Assembly (NCBI GenBank): GCA_008015155.1
Contig: SSFA01000031.1
Coordinates: forward strand, 62,001-126,000
DNA from: Thiothrix sp.
Lineage (GTDB): Bacteria > Pseudomonadota > Gammaproteobacteria > Thiotrichales > Thiotrichaceae
Reading direction: 5' to 3'
DNA: 64,000 nucleotides
Below are positions 27,654 to 36,581 of the stretch, one piece after another (the stretch's first letter is position 1; each line of letters begins with the position of its first letter). A program made the position numbers and the translations under genes. Under the pieces are notes generated by a model. That model searched no databases. It was not told where the DNA came from and was given only the letters and a program-made list of their open reading frames with translations.

Positions 27654-28265
27654 TTATACTTTCTTCAACAAAAAACTCATCACTTGACCTGCTTTAGTTT
27701 GTCGATGAATCGCCAAACCCCACTGCGCAAAATCCAGTTCATACTCAGCTTCATGCTCCAAATAAATAAAAGCTTCACTACCGATCAGTTGCCGCGCTAC
27801 TAGTTGACTTAAGGCTTTTTCAGGTAAAGCTAAACGAAACGGAGGATCAAGAAAAATAACATCAAAGCTCGTTGCCTCAGCTTGTAAATAGTTAAAGGCA
27901 TCCGCTTGGATTAGCTGTGCTTGGCTTGCCCCTAAAATGTTTACATTAGCTTGTAATTGTTTGAAAGCATTTGAATTTTTCTCAACGAACACGACCTCAG
28001 CTGCTTCACGTGATAAAGCTTCAAATCCTAAAGCACCGCTGCCTGCAAATAGATCTAAGCAACGTGCCCCTCCTATCACTGACTGTAACCAATTAAATAA
28101 AGCTTCCCGCACCCGATCCGGAGTCGGTCTTAAACCATCTACATCTGCTATAGGAATACGACGACTGCGCCATTGTCCGCCTATAATACGTAGTTGATTA
28201 GCTTTGCCTCTGTTTGCTTGAGAACTATTACGATTTAGGCTGGCTGATGGTAGTATGCGGGGCAT
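27654..28265 (-). CDS. rsmD: 16S rRNA (guanine(966)-N(2))-methyltransferase RsmD
   Basis: RsmD methylates G966 of 16S rRNA. The motifs LRIIGGQWRSRRI, GLRPTPDRVREALFNWL, the SAM loop LDLFAGSGALGFEALSR and the catalytic FLDPPF are all visible. The 203 residues include about 25 extra N-terminal residues before LRIIGG, a region poorly conserved in the family. It is divergent from ftsY, the usual arrangement in gammaproteobacteria. Confidence 0.95.
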   Translation of the reverse strand: MPRILPSASLNRNSSQANRGKANQLRIIGGQWRSRRIPIADVDGLRPTPDRVREALFNWLQSVIGGARCLDLFAGSGALGFEALSREAAEVVFVEKNSNAFKQLQANVNILGASQAQLIQADAFNYLQAEATSFDVIFLDPPFRLALPEKALSQLVARQLIGSEAFIYLEHEAEYELDFAQWGLAIHRQTKAGQVMSFLLKKV

Positions 28266-28312
28266 TTAGCAGAGCGCTCATAGATAAAAATTTTGGTGTA
28301 GGTGATTGTACG

Positions 28313-29332
28313 ATGTTTGGATTTGGAAAGAAAAAAAAGCAGGAAGCAGAAGACATCTCCCCTGATGCCGTACTCGCTCAACCCAAAAAATTAGGCCTGT
28401 TTGAACGTCTGCGCCAAGGCTTATTCAAAACCGGCAATACCATTACCGCTGGCATGGATGTCATCGTTAAAGGTAAGAAAAAGATCGATGACGAAGTTTT
28501 AGAAGAGCTGGAAACACGTTTGCTCATGGCTGATGTGGGGATGGAAGCCACTGAGGAAATTATGAGTGACTTAAACCAGCGGGTAAGTCGCCAAGAACTC
28601 GATGACATGGATGCCTTGATGCAGGCCTTGTACAACAAAATGCATCGTATTCTGCGCCCTGCTGCACAAACTTTAGAGATTAATACGGCTCATAAGCCCT
28701 TTGTGCTCTTGATGGTGGGAATTAATGGAGCGGGTAAAACTACAACGATTGGTAAATTAGCCAAAAAATTCCAACAACAAGGCAAGTCCGTGATGCTCGC
28801 TGCGGGGGATACCTTCCGCGCTGCAGCTGTGGAACAGCTCACCATTTGGGGTGAACGTAATGGTATTCCCGTCGTTGCTCAAGGGAGTGGCTCTGATTCA
28901 GCCTCAGTGATTTATGATGCCATGCAATCCGCTAAAGCACGGGGCATTGATGTATTACTCGCCGATACGGCTGGCCGCTTACATACGCAAACTAACTTGA
29001 TGGAGGAGCTGAAAAAAGTAAAGCGCGTCATGCAAAAGCTGGATGCATCTGCACCGCATGAAATTATGCTGATTGTCGATGCCAGCATTGGACAGAATGC
29101 TTTAATTCAAGCGCGTCAATTTAATGAAGCGCTCGGGGTAACAGGGATTACAGTAACCAAGCTCGATGGTACTGCTAAAGGTGGTATCTTGTTTGCGATT
29201 GCGGAGCAATTGAAAATTCCCGTCCGCTTCATTGGGGTCGGCGAAACAATCGATGATTTACAAGAATTTGATGCTTACGAATTCACTAGTGCTTTATTAG
29301 CGGGCGGCGATGACAACCAAAACGATCATTGA
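28313..29332 (+). CDS. ftsY: Signal recognition particle receptor FtsY
   Basis: FtsY is the SRP receptor GTPase that docks ribosomes at the membrane. The start MFGFGKKKKQ at 28313 is preferred over an in-frame extension that would run into the rsmD promoter region. The 339-residue protein has a short charged A domain and the NG domain with GINGAGKTTTIGKLA, DTAGRLHTQTNLMEEL and TKLDGTAKGG. It overlaps ftsE by 23 bp, forming ftsYEX. Confidence 0.97.
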   Translation: MFGFGKKKKQEAEDISPDAVLAQPKKLGLFERLRQGLFKTGNTITAGMDVIVKGKKKIDDEVLEELETRLLMADVGMEATEEIMSDLNQRVSRQELDDMDALMQALYNKMHRILRPAAQTLEINTAHKPFVLLMVGINGAGKTTTIGKLAKKFQQQGKSVMLAAGDTFRAAAVEQLTIWGERNGIPVVAQGSGSDSASVIYDAMQSAKARGIDVLLADTAGRLHTQTNLMEELKKVKRVMQKLDASAPHEIMLIVDASIGQNALIQARQFNEALGVTGITVTKLDGTAKGGILFAIAEQLKIPVRFIGVGETIDDLQEFDAYEFTSALLAGGDDNQNDH

Positions 29333-29972
29333 ATTTCGTCAGGTACATAAACGCTACCCGACCGGCCAACTCGCACTTTACAATGTCAATTTGACAATTC
29401 GTGCCGGCGAAATGCTCTTCATCACTGGCAATTCAGGCGCTGGTAAAAGTACGCTACTCAAATTAATTGCTTTGCTTGAGAATCCAAGCAAAGGCGATGT
29501 GCTCATTGATGGAACACCGCTATCTTATTTACAAGCACGGCAAATCCCTAATTATCGGCGGCGGATTGGGTTTATCTTCCAAGACCCGCATTTGCTCTAT
29601 GACCGGAATGTATTTGACAATGTTGCTATGCCTTTATTGATTTCCGGCATGCCACCGACTGATATTAATCGCCGCGTCAATGCCGCTTTAGATAAAGTAG
29701 GTTTAGGAAAAAAAACAAAAAGCTATCCACTGATGCTCTCAGCCGGTGAGCGTCAACGTGTGGGTATCGCCCGGGCGGTGGTTAACCGACCCACCATGAT
29801 TCTAGCCGATGAACCTACGGGGAATTTAGACCCCGAACTAGCTCAAGACATTATGCATACCTTTGCTCAATTTAATGACATTGGTGTGACTGTTTTGATT
29901 GCTAGCCATGATCATGGCTTAGTCGAACGTATGCAAAAACGCATTATTGTTCTACAGCGAGTGGAGCTTTAA
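29310..29972 (+). CDS. ftsE: Cell division ATP-binding protein FtsE
   Basis: FtsE is the ABC ATPase that with FtsX controls septal peptidoglycan hydrolases. Its 220 residues contain Walker A TGNSGAGKSTLL, the signature LSAGERQRVGIARA and Walker B ILADEPTGNLD. Its ATG lies 23 bp inside ftsY and its stop directly abuts the ftsX start. Confidence 0.97.
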   Translation: MTTKTIIEFRQVHKRYPTGQLALYNVNLTIRAGEMLFITGNSGAGKSTLLKLIALLENPSKGDVLIDGTPLSYLQARQIPNYRRRIGFIFQDPHLLYDRNVFDNVAMPLLISGMPPTDINRRVNAALDKVGLGKKTKSYPLMLSAGERQRVGIARAVVNRPTMILADEPTGNLDPELAQDIMHTFAQFNDIGVTVLIASHDHGLVERMQKRIIVLQRVEL

Positions 29973-30956
29973 ATGCCTGAAAAAAAACCACTCGCTCGAT
30001 CCCAGCCGACGAATAACCTCAGTCGCAAATTTAAAGTCTGGGTACATCATCAACAGCAGGCGATTGACTTCAGTCTCAAACGCTTATGGTTTAATCCGAT
30101 TTCTGCTTGGATCACGTTGATTGCGATTGCTTTAGCGCTGTCTTTGCCAACGAGTATGCATGTATTAGTTAAAAACCTGCAAAGCCTAACGCATAATAAT
30201 CAATCAGTACCCACGATTTCGTTGTTTTTAAAACCTAAAGTCACAGAACAGCAAGCAAATGACTTGGCAGAGCTAGTCAAAAGCCAACCTGAAGTTTTAA
30301 GCACGATAGTGGTAACACGTGATCAAGCTTTACAGGATTTCAAGAAAATTGCGGGGCTTGCCGATACTTTAAAAACCTTGGGTGAGAATCCACTACCCAA
30401 TATCGTGGTCATTACACCTAAAATGAGTGATTTGGGTGTGACTGATGCTGACCTACAGGACTTTACCAAGCGTCTAAAGACGTATAAAGAAGTGGAAGAT
30501 GTGCAGATTGATATTGAATGGATTCAACGCCTACGCGCCATTCTACAAATTGCCGAACGGATTGTAGCTGTCGTGGCAGCTTTACTGGCTACTACCGTTT
30601 TATTAGTAGTTGGCAACACGATTCGGCTGGATATTGAAAACCGTAAAGATGAAATTCGTGTCACTCGTTTGATCGGTGCAACGAATCGTTATATTCGCCG
30701 CCCCTTTTTATATGGAGGCTTATGGCTGGGTTTATTTGGCGGTTTCCTAAGCCTATTAGTTGTGAATATCGCTTTGCTATTTTTAGTTGACCCAGTGAAT
30801 AAGCTCTCTATGCTTTATGGGAGTGACTTCAATCTAGGTGGCATTGATCTGACCACTACCCTAGAAGTGTTAGCAATCAGCGCTAGTTTAGGGTTAATCG
30901 GTGCTTGGCTCGCTGTTAATCGCTATCTCTGGGAAAGCGAAATCATTAACGACTAA
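29973..30956 (+). CDS. ftsX: Cell division protein FtsX
   Basis: FtsX is the four-helix membrane partner of FtsE. The 327-residue protein has a basic cytoplasmic N-terminus, helix 1 near residues 42-62, an extracytoplasmic domain of about 120 residues (SQPEVLSTIVVTRDQAL), then three more helices. The RKDEIRVTRLIGATNRYIRRPF segment is typical. Its stop overlaps that of the convergent repeat protein by 4 bp. Confidence 0.95.
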   Translation: MPEKKPLARSQPTNNLSRKFKVWVHHQQQAIDFSLKRLWFNPISAWITLIAIALALSLPTSMHVLVKNLQSLTHNNQSVPTISLFLKPKVTEQQANDLAELVKSQPEVLSTIVVTRDQALQDFKKIAGLADTLKTLGENPLPNIVVITPKMSDLGVTDADLQDFTKRLKTYKEVEDVQIDIEWIQRLRAILQIAERIVAVVAALLATTVLLVVGNTIRLDIENRKDEIRVTRLIGATNRYIRRPFLYGGLWLGLFGGFLSLLVVNIALLFLVDPVNKLSMLYGSDFNLGGIDLTTTLEVLAISASLGLIGAWLAVNRYLWESEIIND

Positions 30957-31708
30957 AACCGACTACCATCTGGAAATACCAAGGTCTTACTTGTGATGGG
31001 CGCAGGTTGTTCGGTACTCACTGAAGATTGACTAGGAATCGACGCTCCACTGCTACTAGGCGGATTAGCCTGTAAAAAAGGACTAAACTTAGAGCTCGTC
31101 TCAGGAAAATTACTTGGCGGTGGAGTCTGCACAGTTTGGCTCTGATGAGGATAAGTCATCACTGGCGCTGCCTGATAGAAACCGTTAGGTGCTACTTGCT
31201 GCATAGGTACTTGCTGCCAACTAGGCGCTTGGTATGGATAGTTAGGTAGCATCCCTGCGTTCCAAGGTTGCTGTTGGTCGATAGAGTTCATAAGAAACAT
31301 ACTGGTAACCCAATCATTATTATTGCGTCGCCCAAAGAAGTTAGAGCCATTCGACCATGGCAACCACGCATTATTTCCCCAAGCATTGCCCCAATTATTT
31401 CCCCCCCAAGGTGAAAACCCCGAGGACCACGGCAGCATCGATGCGCTTCCATTATTGCCATTCCAAGGAGTAAAGCTCGTTGACCAAGGGCTACCTCCCA
31501 TACTCCAAGGCGAAAAACCGGACGACCACGGACTAGAACCCATACCCCAAGGTGAAAACCCTGACGACCACGGGCTAGAACCCATACTCCAAGGCGAAAA
31601 ACCTGATGACCACGGGCTTAAGGTATTCACAGGTGCAGCCATCAGCGGGGTCGCTAAGCTGAAGACTGAAACAGCTAAACTTAGTTTATGCATCGATCGT
31701 AATTTCAT
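30953..31708 (-). CDS. Secreted Trp/Ser/Pro/Gly repeat protein, candidate sulfur globule protein
   Basis: A signal peptide (about residues 1-25, MKLRSMHKLSLAVSVFSLA, cut after MAA or APV) leads a 251-residue low-complexity protein. Residues 28-90 are tandem seven-residue units of the form S-P-W-[SG]-x-G-x, encoded by near-identical DNA repeats at 31430-31620. A Gly/Asn/Trp-rich part (GGNNWGNAWGNNAW) and a Pro/Gln/Ser-rich tail follow. There are no cysteines. Secreted Gly/Asn/aromatic-rich proteins coat sulfur globules in sulfur oxidisers, and this genome has the dsr pathway, so that role is plausible but inferred. It could instead be another kind of envelope repeat protein. Confidence 0.65.
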   Translation of the reverse strand: MKLRSMHKLSLAVSVFSLATPLMAAPVNTLSPWSSGFSPWSMGSSPWSSGFSPWGMGSSPWSSGFSPWSMGGSPWSTSFTPWNGNNGSASMLPWSSGFSPWGGNNWGNAWGNNAWLPWSNGSNFFGRRNNNDWVTSMFLMNSIDQQQPWNAGMLPNYPYQAPSWQQVPMQQVAPNGFYQAAPVMTYPHQSQTVQTPPPSNFPETSSKFSPFLQANPPSSSGASIPSQSSVSTEQPAPITSKTLVFPDGSRF

Positions 31709-31837
31709 GGATATAACAGCCCTCTGCGGGTTAAATAGCTAGAACAATATTCATCAATTTTTAACAAAACTGTTGTGATTTTTAAATATATGCCTAGCAT
31801 AGTGACTTGATTTAATCAGCTAACCTTGGGACCTGTT

Positions 31838-33682
31838 ATGCAAGCTGCCAGCATCCTCAAAACTACCTTATTATCGTTTGTCATTAGTTTCAGCTTAAGC
31901 TTAAGTTCGGCTCATGCTGATGAAGCCGCAGGCAAGCCCTTGAAACTGCGAATTTTACACATGAATGATCACCATTCACATCTAAATCCTAGCACAACCA
32001 CGCTTAAGCTAGCAGGCGAAGATACCGAAGTCGAATTAGGCGGCTTTGCTCGTGCAGTTGCTTTGTATCAAGCCTTTGAAGCTAAAGGTGGCAATATTTT
32101 GAAACTGCATGCAGGAGATGCTACGACTGGTGATCTTTATTATACCCTCTTCAAAGGTGAAGCAGATGCCACCATGATGAATCAGATTTGCTTTGATGCG
32201 TTTGAAGTAGGTAATCACGAGTTTGATGATGGCGACTCAGGCTTAAAGCGGTTCCTCGATTATTTAAAAGCAGATACCTGTGATACACCAGTTTTAGGTG
32301 CCAATGTTATCCCAAGATTAGGGACTTCACCCTTAGCTTTAACCAGTAGTACTGATTACATCCAGCCTTATATCATCAAAGAATATGAGGGTGAAAAGGT
32401 AGGTATTATTGGTGTGAATATCGCTGGAAAAACCAAAAATTCCTCTAATCCCGATAGAACGACCCAATTCGCTAATGAACAAAGAACGGCTCAACAATAC
32501 ATTAATGCCTTAAGAAACCAAGGCATTAATAAGATTATTTTGTTAAGCCACTATGGTTATGAAAATGACCTAGAGCTTGCAAAAAATCTTCGCGGTGTTG
32601 ATGTCATCGTAGGGGGAGACTCACATAGTTTATTAGGTGGTGAGCGCTTAACTAGCATAGGCTTAGAGCCGAGCGGCCCTTATCCCACGCAACAAACTAA
32701 CAAAGATGGCGACCCAGTGTGTATTGTACAAGCTTGGCAATACTCCAATGCTGTAGGGAAACTCGATGTAAACTTTGATCGCTCAGGCAAGATTACTCGT
32801 TGTCAAGGCACACCACGGATTTTACTAGGCCACTCTTTTAAGCGTAATGGGCAAGAAGTCACTGGTGAGGATCGCAAAGCTATCATGGCACAAATTCAAG
32901 CTTATCCAGAGCTACAAGCCATTAGACCTAACCCTAGTGCTGAAGCTGTACTAGCTAGCTATGCCGCTAAAGTCGATGTGTTGACCAAAGAGGTGATTGG
33001 TAGTGCAGCAGAAAACTTGTGTCTAGTCCGTTTCCCAGGCGAAGCACGGAGCACGATTTGTGACCCAGCCCTTACGAAATCTAAAGGCAGCGATATTTCC
33101 AATATTGTCGCCAAAGCCTTTTTAGAAATGAGTAATACGTCCGATATTTGCATTCAAAATGGGGGTGGAGTGCGCACTGATGTAGCCGCTGGCAATATTA
33201 CTATTGGTACTGCCTATACCTTGCTGCCTTTTGCCAATACCTTGACTGAAATCGAAATGACTGGACAGCAAATTCTCGATGTTTTGGAAGAAGCGATTGA
33301 TTATGCTCTTGATCCTAATGGCTCCAGCGGTGCTTATCCTTATGCCTCTGGGTTACGCTGGACTCTAGATCTTTCGAAGCCGTTTGGAAAACGCTTCAGC
33401 AATGTTGAAATCAATTCACGTTTAGCTGGCAGCTGGCAAGCGATTAACCGCACTAAAACTTATAAAGTGGTGACAAATAGCTACACAGCAGGCGGCAAAG
33501 ATGGCTATTTAACCTTTGGCGATATTCCAGATAATCAAAAGACTGATACTTTCTTAGATTATGCCCAATCATTTGTCGATTATGTGAAACGTGAGACCAG
33601 TGCTGGACGTCCGGTGACTAAACTGCCAACTGCCGAATACAGTACACAAGTATTTATTGATAAAAATGGTATACAGCAATAA
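31838..33682 (+). CDS. Periplasmic 5'-nucleotidase (UshA/NadN-like)
   Basis: This is a secreted bifunctional metallophosphatase/5'-nucleotidase of 614 residues. It starts at ATG 31838 (an in-frame TTG lies 12 bp earlier) and has a signal peptide cut after AHA near residue 28. The metallophosphatase domain shows ILHMNDHHSHL, GNHEFDDG and GGDSHSLLG; the C-terminal nucleotidase domain shows QNGGGVRTDVAAGNI and TAYTLLPFANTL. It would strip phosphate from extracellular nucleotides or NAD for uptake of the products. It is divergent from the repeat protein. Confidence 0.9.
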   Translation: MQAASILKTTLLSFVISFSLSLSSAHADEAAGKPLKLRILHMNDHHSHLNPSTTTLKLAGEDTEVELGGFARAVALYQAFEAKGGNILKLHAGDATTGDLYYTLFKGEADATMMNQICFDAFEVGNHEFDDGDSGLKRFLDYLKADTCDTPVLGANVIPRLGTSPLALTSSTDYIQPYIIKEYEGEKVGIIGVNIAGKTKNSSNPDRTTQFANEQRTAQQYINALRNQGINKIILLSHYGYENDLELAKNLRGVDVIVGGDSHSLLGGERLTSIGLEPSGPYPTQQTNKDGDPVCIVQAWQYSNAVGKLDVNFDRSGKITRCQGTPRILLGHSFKRNGQEVTGEDRKAIMAQIQAYPELQAIRPNPSAEAVLASYAAKVDVLTKEVIGSAAENLCLVRFPGEARSTICDPALTKSKGSDISNIVAKAFLEMSNTSDICIQNGGGVRTDVAAGNITIGTAYTLLPFANTLTEIEMTGQQILDVLEEAIDYALDPNGSSGAYPYASGLRWTLDLSKPFGKRFSNVEINSRLAGSWQAINRTKTYKVVTNSYTAGGKDGYLTFGDIPDNQKTDTFLDYAQSFVDYVKRETSAGRPVTKLPTAEYSTQVFIDKNGIQQ

Positions 33683-33702
33683 TTAAGCCTTAGCTAACTA
33701 GT

Positions 33703-33730
33703 AAGCATCCTTAATCCTTTAAGGATGCTT
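33703..33730. terminator. Hairpin between convergent genes
   Basis: AAGCATCCTT and AAGGATGCTT form a perfect 10-bp stem with an 8-nt loop between the nucleotidase and yejF stops. T runs are weak on both sides, but the position fits a bidirectional terminator. Confidence 0.6.
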
Positions 33731-33735
33731 AAGCT

Positions 33736-35385
33736 TCAATGCCTTAGACTCAAGCGCGGAACCGCAGCTAACAACTTTTTAGTATAATCCTGCTGTGGCG
33801 AACCACAAACCATAGCGGTTGGCCCTAATTCAACAATCCGCCCTTTATACATCACAACTGTTTGATCACTTAAATATTCCACGACCCCAATATTGTGCGT
33901 AATAAACAGGAGGGTTAAATCACGCTCCGCACGCAATTCTAACAGCAGTTTCAAAATCTCAGCTTGCACCGAAACATCTAAAGCACTGGTAATTTCATCA
34001 CAGACAATAAACTCTGGATTTAAGACCAAAGCCCGGGCTAGACCGATCCGTTGGCGCTGACCACCTGAAAATTCGTGCGGATAACGCCATAAATAATCGC
34101 GCTTTAGCTGCATGCGCTCTAAGGTTTTACCCGCTAGCTCTAAGCGCTCCTCTTGGTTAGCACCAATCCCATGCACTTTCATCGGCTCCGTGAGTGTGGT
34201 TTCAATCAACAGCCGAGGATTCAAAGAAGATTGTGGGTCTTGGAAAACCATTTGCATTTTGGAGCGCCACGGACGCATTTCGCTAGCCGACAAACCCACT
34301 AGTTCAGAGCCTTGTAACTTGATACTGCCGGAAGTCGGCTTCTCTAATTGCAAAACAGCGCGCCCCAAGGTCGTTTTTCCACAACCCGATTCCCCTACTA
34401 AAGCCACAATCTGTCCTTTGGCTATATCGAGGCTCACATCATCGACCGCTTTGTTGTGATCAACAACTTGCCTAAATACACCTTTTTTGATTGGAAACCA
34501 AACATTCACATGGCGTAATTGCAGCAAAGGCTCAGCGATTAAATGGGCTTCAGAGAGCGGTTTAGTGAGGCTGGGTGGTTTATGGCGGGCTAAATTCTCA
34601 GGAACAGCCTCAAGCAATTGATGAGTATAAGCATGCTGTGGACGATTGAGCACCTGCTCAACTAAGCCCACTTCAACCAATTTACCATGCTGCATGACTC
34701 CAACTTGATGTGCCATTTGCGCAACCACCCCAAAGTCATGGGTGATGAACAGCATACTCATCCCAGTCGTATCTTGTAGGTGCCGCATCAGACGTAAAAT
34801 TTCAGCTTGAACCGTGACATCTAAAGCCGTGGTTGGCTCATCCGCAATTAATAGCTCAGGCTCACAGGCCAAGGCCATTGCAATCATCACCCGCTGCCGT
34901 TGCCCACCTGAAAGCTGATGCGGAAAGGCATTCATACGCTCGCGGCTATTAGGAATTTGCACTTGCTCTAAAGCCTGAATCGCGCGTTCTTGTGCTTCTT
35001 CTGGACTCATCTCAGGATTATGTAGCTGCAAAGCCTCCATAATCTGGTCGCCAATGGTGAAGACTGGATTGAGCGAAGTCATCGGCTCTTGGAAGATCAT
35101 CGCAATCTGTGAGCCACGAATACTACGCAACTCGGCCTCATCCACTTGTAGCAAATCTTGATTATTAAACAGAATCTGTCCATTCGGATGGGATGCAATT
35201 CCATACGGCAATAAGCGAATCACGGACAAAGCGGTAATCGATTTCCCGCTCCCCGATTCACCGACTAAACAGAAGGTCTCGCCTTTATTAATCGTGAAGC
35301 TGACACCATCCACTGCTTTGACAGTTTCAGAGCCATTTTGCAGATAAGTACACAGATTACTGACCACTAATAAGGGCGCTGGCAT
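33736..35385 (-). CDS. yejF: Peptide ABC transporter ATP-binding protein, YejF type
   Basis: The protein has two fused ABC domains in 549 residues. The first has Walker A GESGSGKS near residue 40, the second GESGCGKTTLGRA near residue 330; signatures LSGGQRQRVMIAMAL and FSGGQRQRIGLARAL follow. Each domain ends in the oligopeptide-transporter C-terminal motif region. It powers uptake through YejB and YejE. It overlaps yejE by one base and is the last gene of the operon. Confidence 0.92.
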   Translation of the reverse strand: MPAPLLVVSNLCTYLQNGSETVKAVDGVSFTINKGETFCLVGESGSGKSITALSVIRLLPYGIASHPNGQILFNNQDLLQVDEAELRSIRGSQIAMIFQEPMTSLNPVFTIGDQIMEALQLHNPEMSPEEAQERAIQALEQVQIPNSRERMNAFPHQLSGGQRQRVMIAMALACEPELLIADEPTTALDVTVQAEILRLMRHLQDTTGMSMLFITHDFGVVAQMAHQVGVMQHGKLVEVGLVEQVLNRPQHAYTHQLLEAVPENLARHKPPSLTKPLSEAHLIAEPLLQLRHVNVWFPIKKGVFRQVVDHNKAVDDVSLDIAKGQIVALVGESGCGKTTLGRAVLQLEKPTSGSIKLQGSELVGLSASEMRPWRSKMQMVFQDPQSSLNPRLLIETTLTEPMKVHGIGANQEERLELAGKTLERMQLKRDYLWRYPHEFSGGQRQRIGLARALVLNPEFIVCDEITSALDVSVQAEILKLLLELRAERDLTLLFITHNIGVVEYLSDQTVVMYKGRIVELGPTAMVCGSPQQDYTKKLLAAVPRLSLRH

Positions 35386-36581
35386 TATTGCACTCCAGCT
35401 TCACGCGATAGATTCGGGTCAATCGCATCGCGGAAAGCCTCACCAATCAGCGTATATGCAAACACGGTCAAAAAGATGGCGCCCCCCGGAAACACGGCCA
35501 TCCACCAGTTGAAACTGGCTGAAGTGACAGATTGATCGAGCATTTGTCCCCAAGAGGGTTCTTCGACTAAACCTAAACCTAAAAAGCTTAAAGTAGCTTC
35601 TGCTAAAATCGCTGAAGCAACCCCGAAACTAGCAGCTACTAACAGTGGCGCGACCCCATTCGGGAGCATATGTCTGAATAAAATCGAATGTAGCGGCAAA
35701 CCAGCGGCCACAGCGGCTTGTACATAATCTTGTCGCCTTAATTTCAAAAATTCCGCACGAATATAACGCGCATACCCTGACCAACTTGTGACCCCAATAA
35801 TGATCATCATCATATACAGGCTGCGTCCAAAGAAGGCGACGAAGGTGAGTAGCAAAAATAAGGTCGGAATCGCTTCAAAAATCTCTACTAACCGCATGCC
35901 GATCATATCGACGATGCCAGAGAAATAGCCCATGAAACCACCAATAATAATCCCTAAAATCATCGAGATACTGGTGGCCACGATGCCAATACTCAAAGCA
36001 ATTCGGGAAGCATGAATCATCCGGCTTAACACATCGGCGCCATTTTCTTCTGTACCCATCAAATGCATACGCTTCTCTTCAGCCGCTTTACTGGCTAGCG
36101 GTGACTCTAACCCTGTGTCGCCATAATCACGCAAATAATCTTGTGGTGCATAGGGAATCGGTGGCATCACCCGCCAATCGACCTCGGTGTAATTCGCGGT
36201 ACGAAAATCATCGTAGATCACCAGTTTAGGTGGTTTTAAATAGAGGCTAGCTAAAACGACTACTGCCGCTATCACTGCCGCTAATAAGGCTAAATTCACT
36301 CTAAATTTTAACTTCAATGGTGAAAGCCATAAAACGATAGCAGTGAAAAAAGCTGCCAAAACCGCTACATCTTCGGTGTTTAAATAAGCCAGTACAGGAA
36401 AAGAAACCTGCCCTGCTTTACTCATAATAAGCGGCATACTATTGGCTAAGAAGGGAGCAAATACTGCACAAATCACTAAAGTTCCAATCCAAAATAAGGC
36501 GAACTTTACGCCAGGGCCTGCTAAGGTTTTGCGCAATAAGCGACGTGACAAAGTTTCTTGGCTAATGATTTGCTTAGTCAT
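35385..36581 (-). CDS. yejE: Peptide ABC transporter permease, YejE type
   Basis: The permease is 398 residues long, more than E. coli YejE (about 340), because of extra N-terminal hydrophobic segments (about residues 25-120). The membrane domain holds the EAA-type loop (VQAAVAAGLPLHSILFRHMLPNGVAP broken across the motif). The segment MGTEENGADVLSRMIHASRIALSIG is typical of DppC/OppC-like permeases. It overlaps yejB by 8 bp. Confidence 0.9.
   Translation of the reverse strand: MTKQIISQETLSRRLLRKTLAGPGVKFALFWIGTLVICAVFAPFLANSMPLIMSKAGQVSFPVLAYLNTEDVAVLAAFFTAIVLWLSPLKLKFRVNLALLAAVIAAVVVLASLYLKPPKLVIYDDFRTANYTEVDWRVMPPIPYAPQDYLRDYGDTGLESPLASKAAEEKRMHLMGTEENGADVLSRMIHASRIALSIGIVATSISMILGIIIGGFMGYFSGIVDMIGMRLVEIFEAIPTLFLLLTFVAFFGRSLYMMMIIIGVTSWSGYARYIRAEFLKLRRQDYVQAAVAAGLPLHSILFRHMLPNGVAPLLVAASFGVASAILAEATLSFLGLGLVEEPSWGQMLDQSVTSASFNWWMAVFPGGAIFLTVFAYTLIGEAFRDAIDPNLSREAGVQ

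Noticed and set aside
28214..28312. N-terminal extension of FtsY
   Set aside because: It overlaps the divergent rsmD start and its residues do not resemble FtsY, whose start at 28313 is clear.
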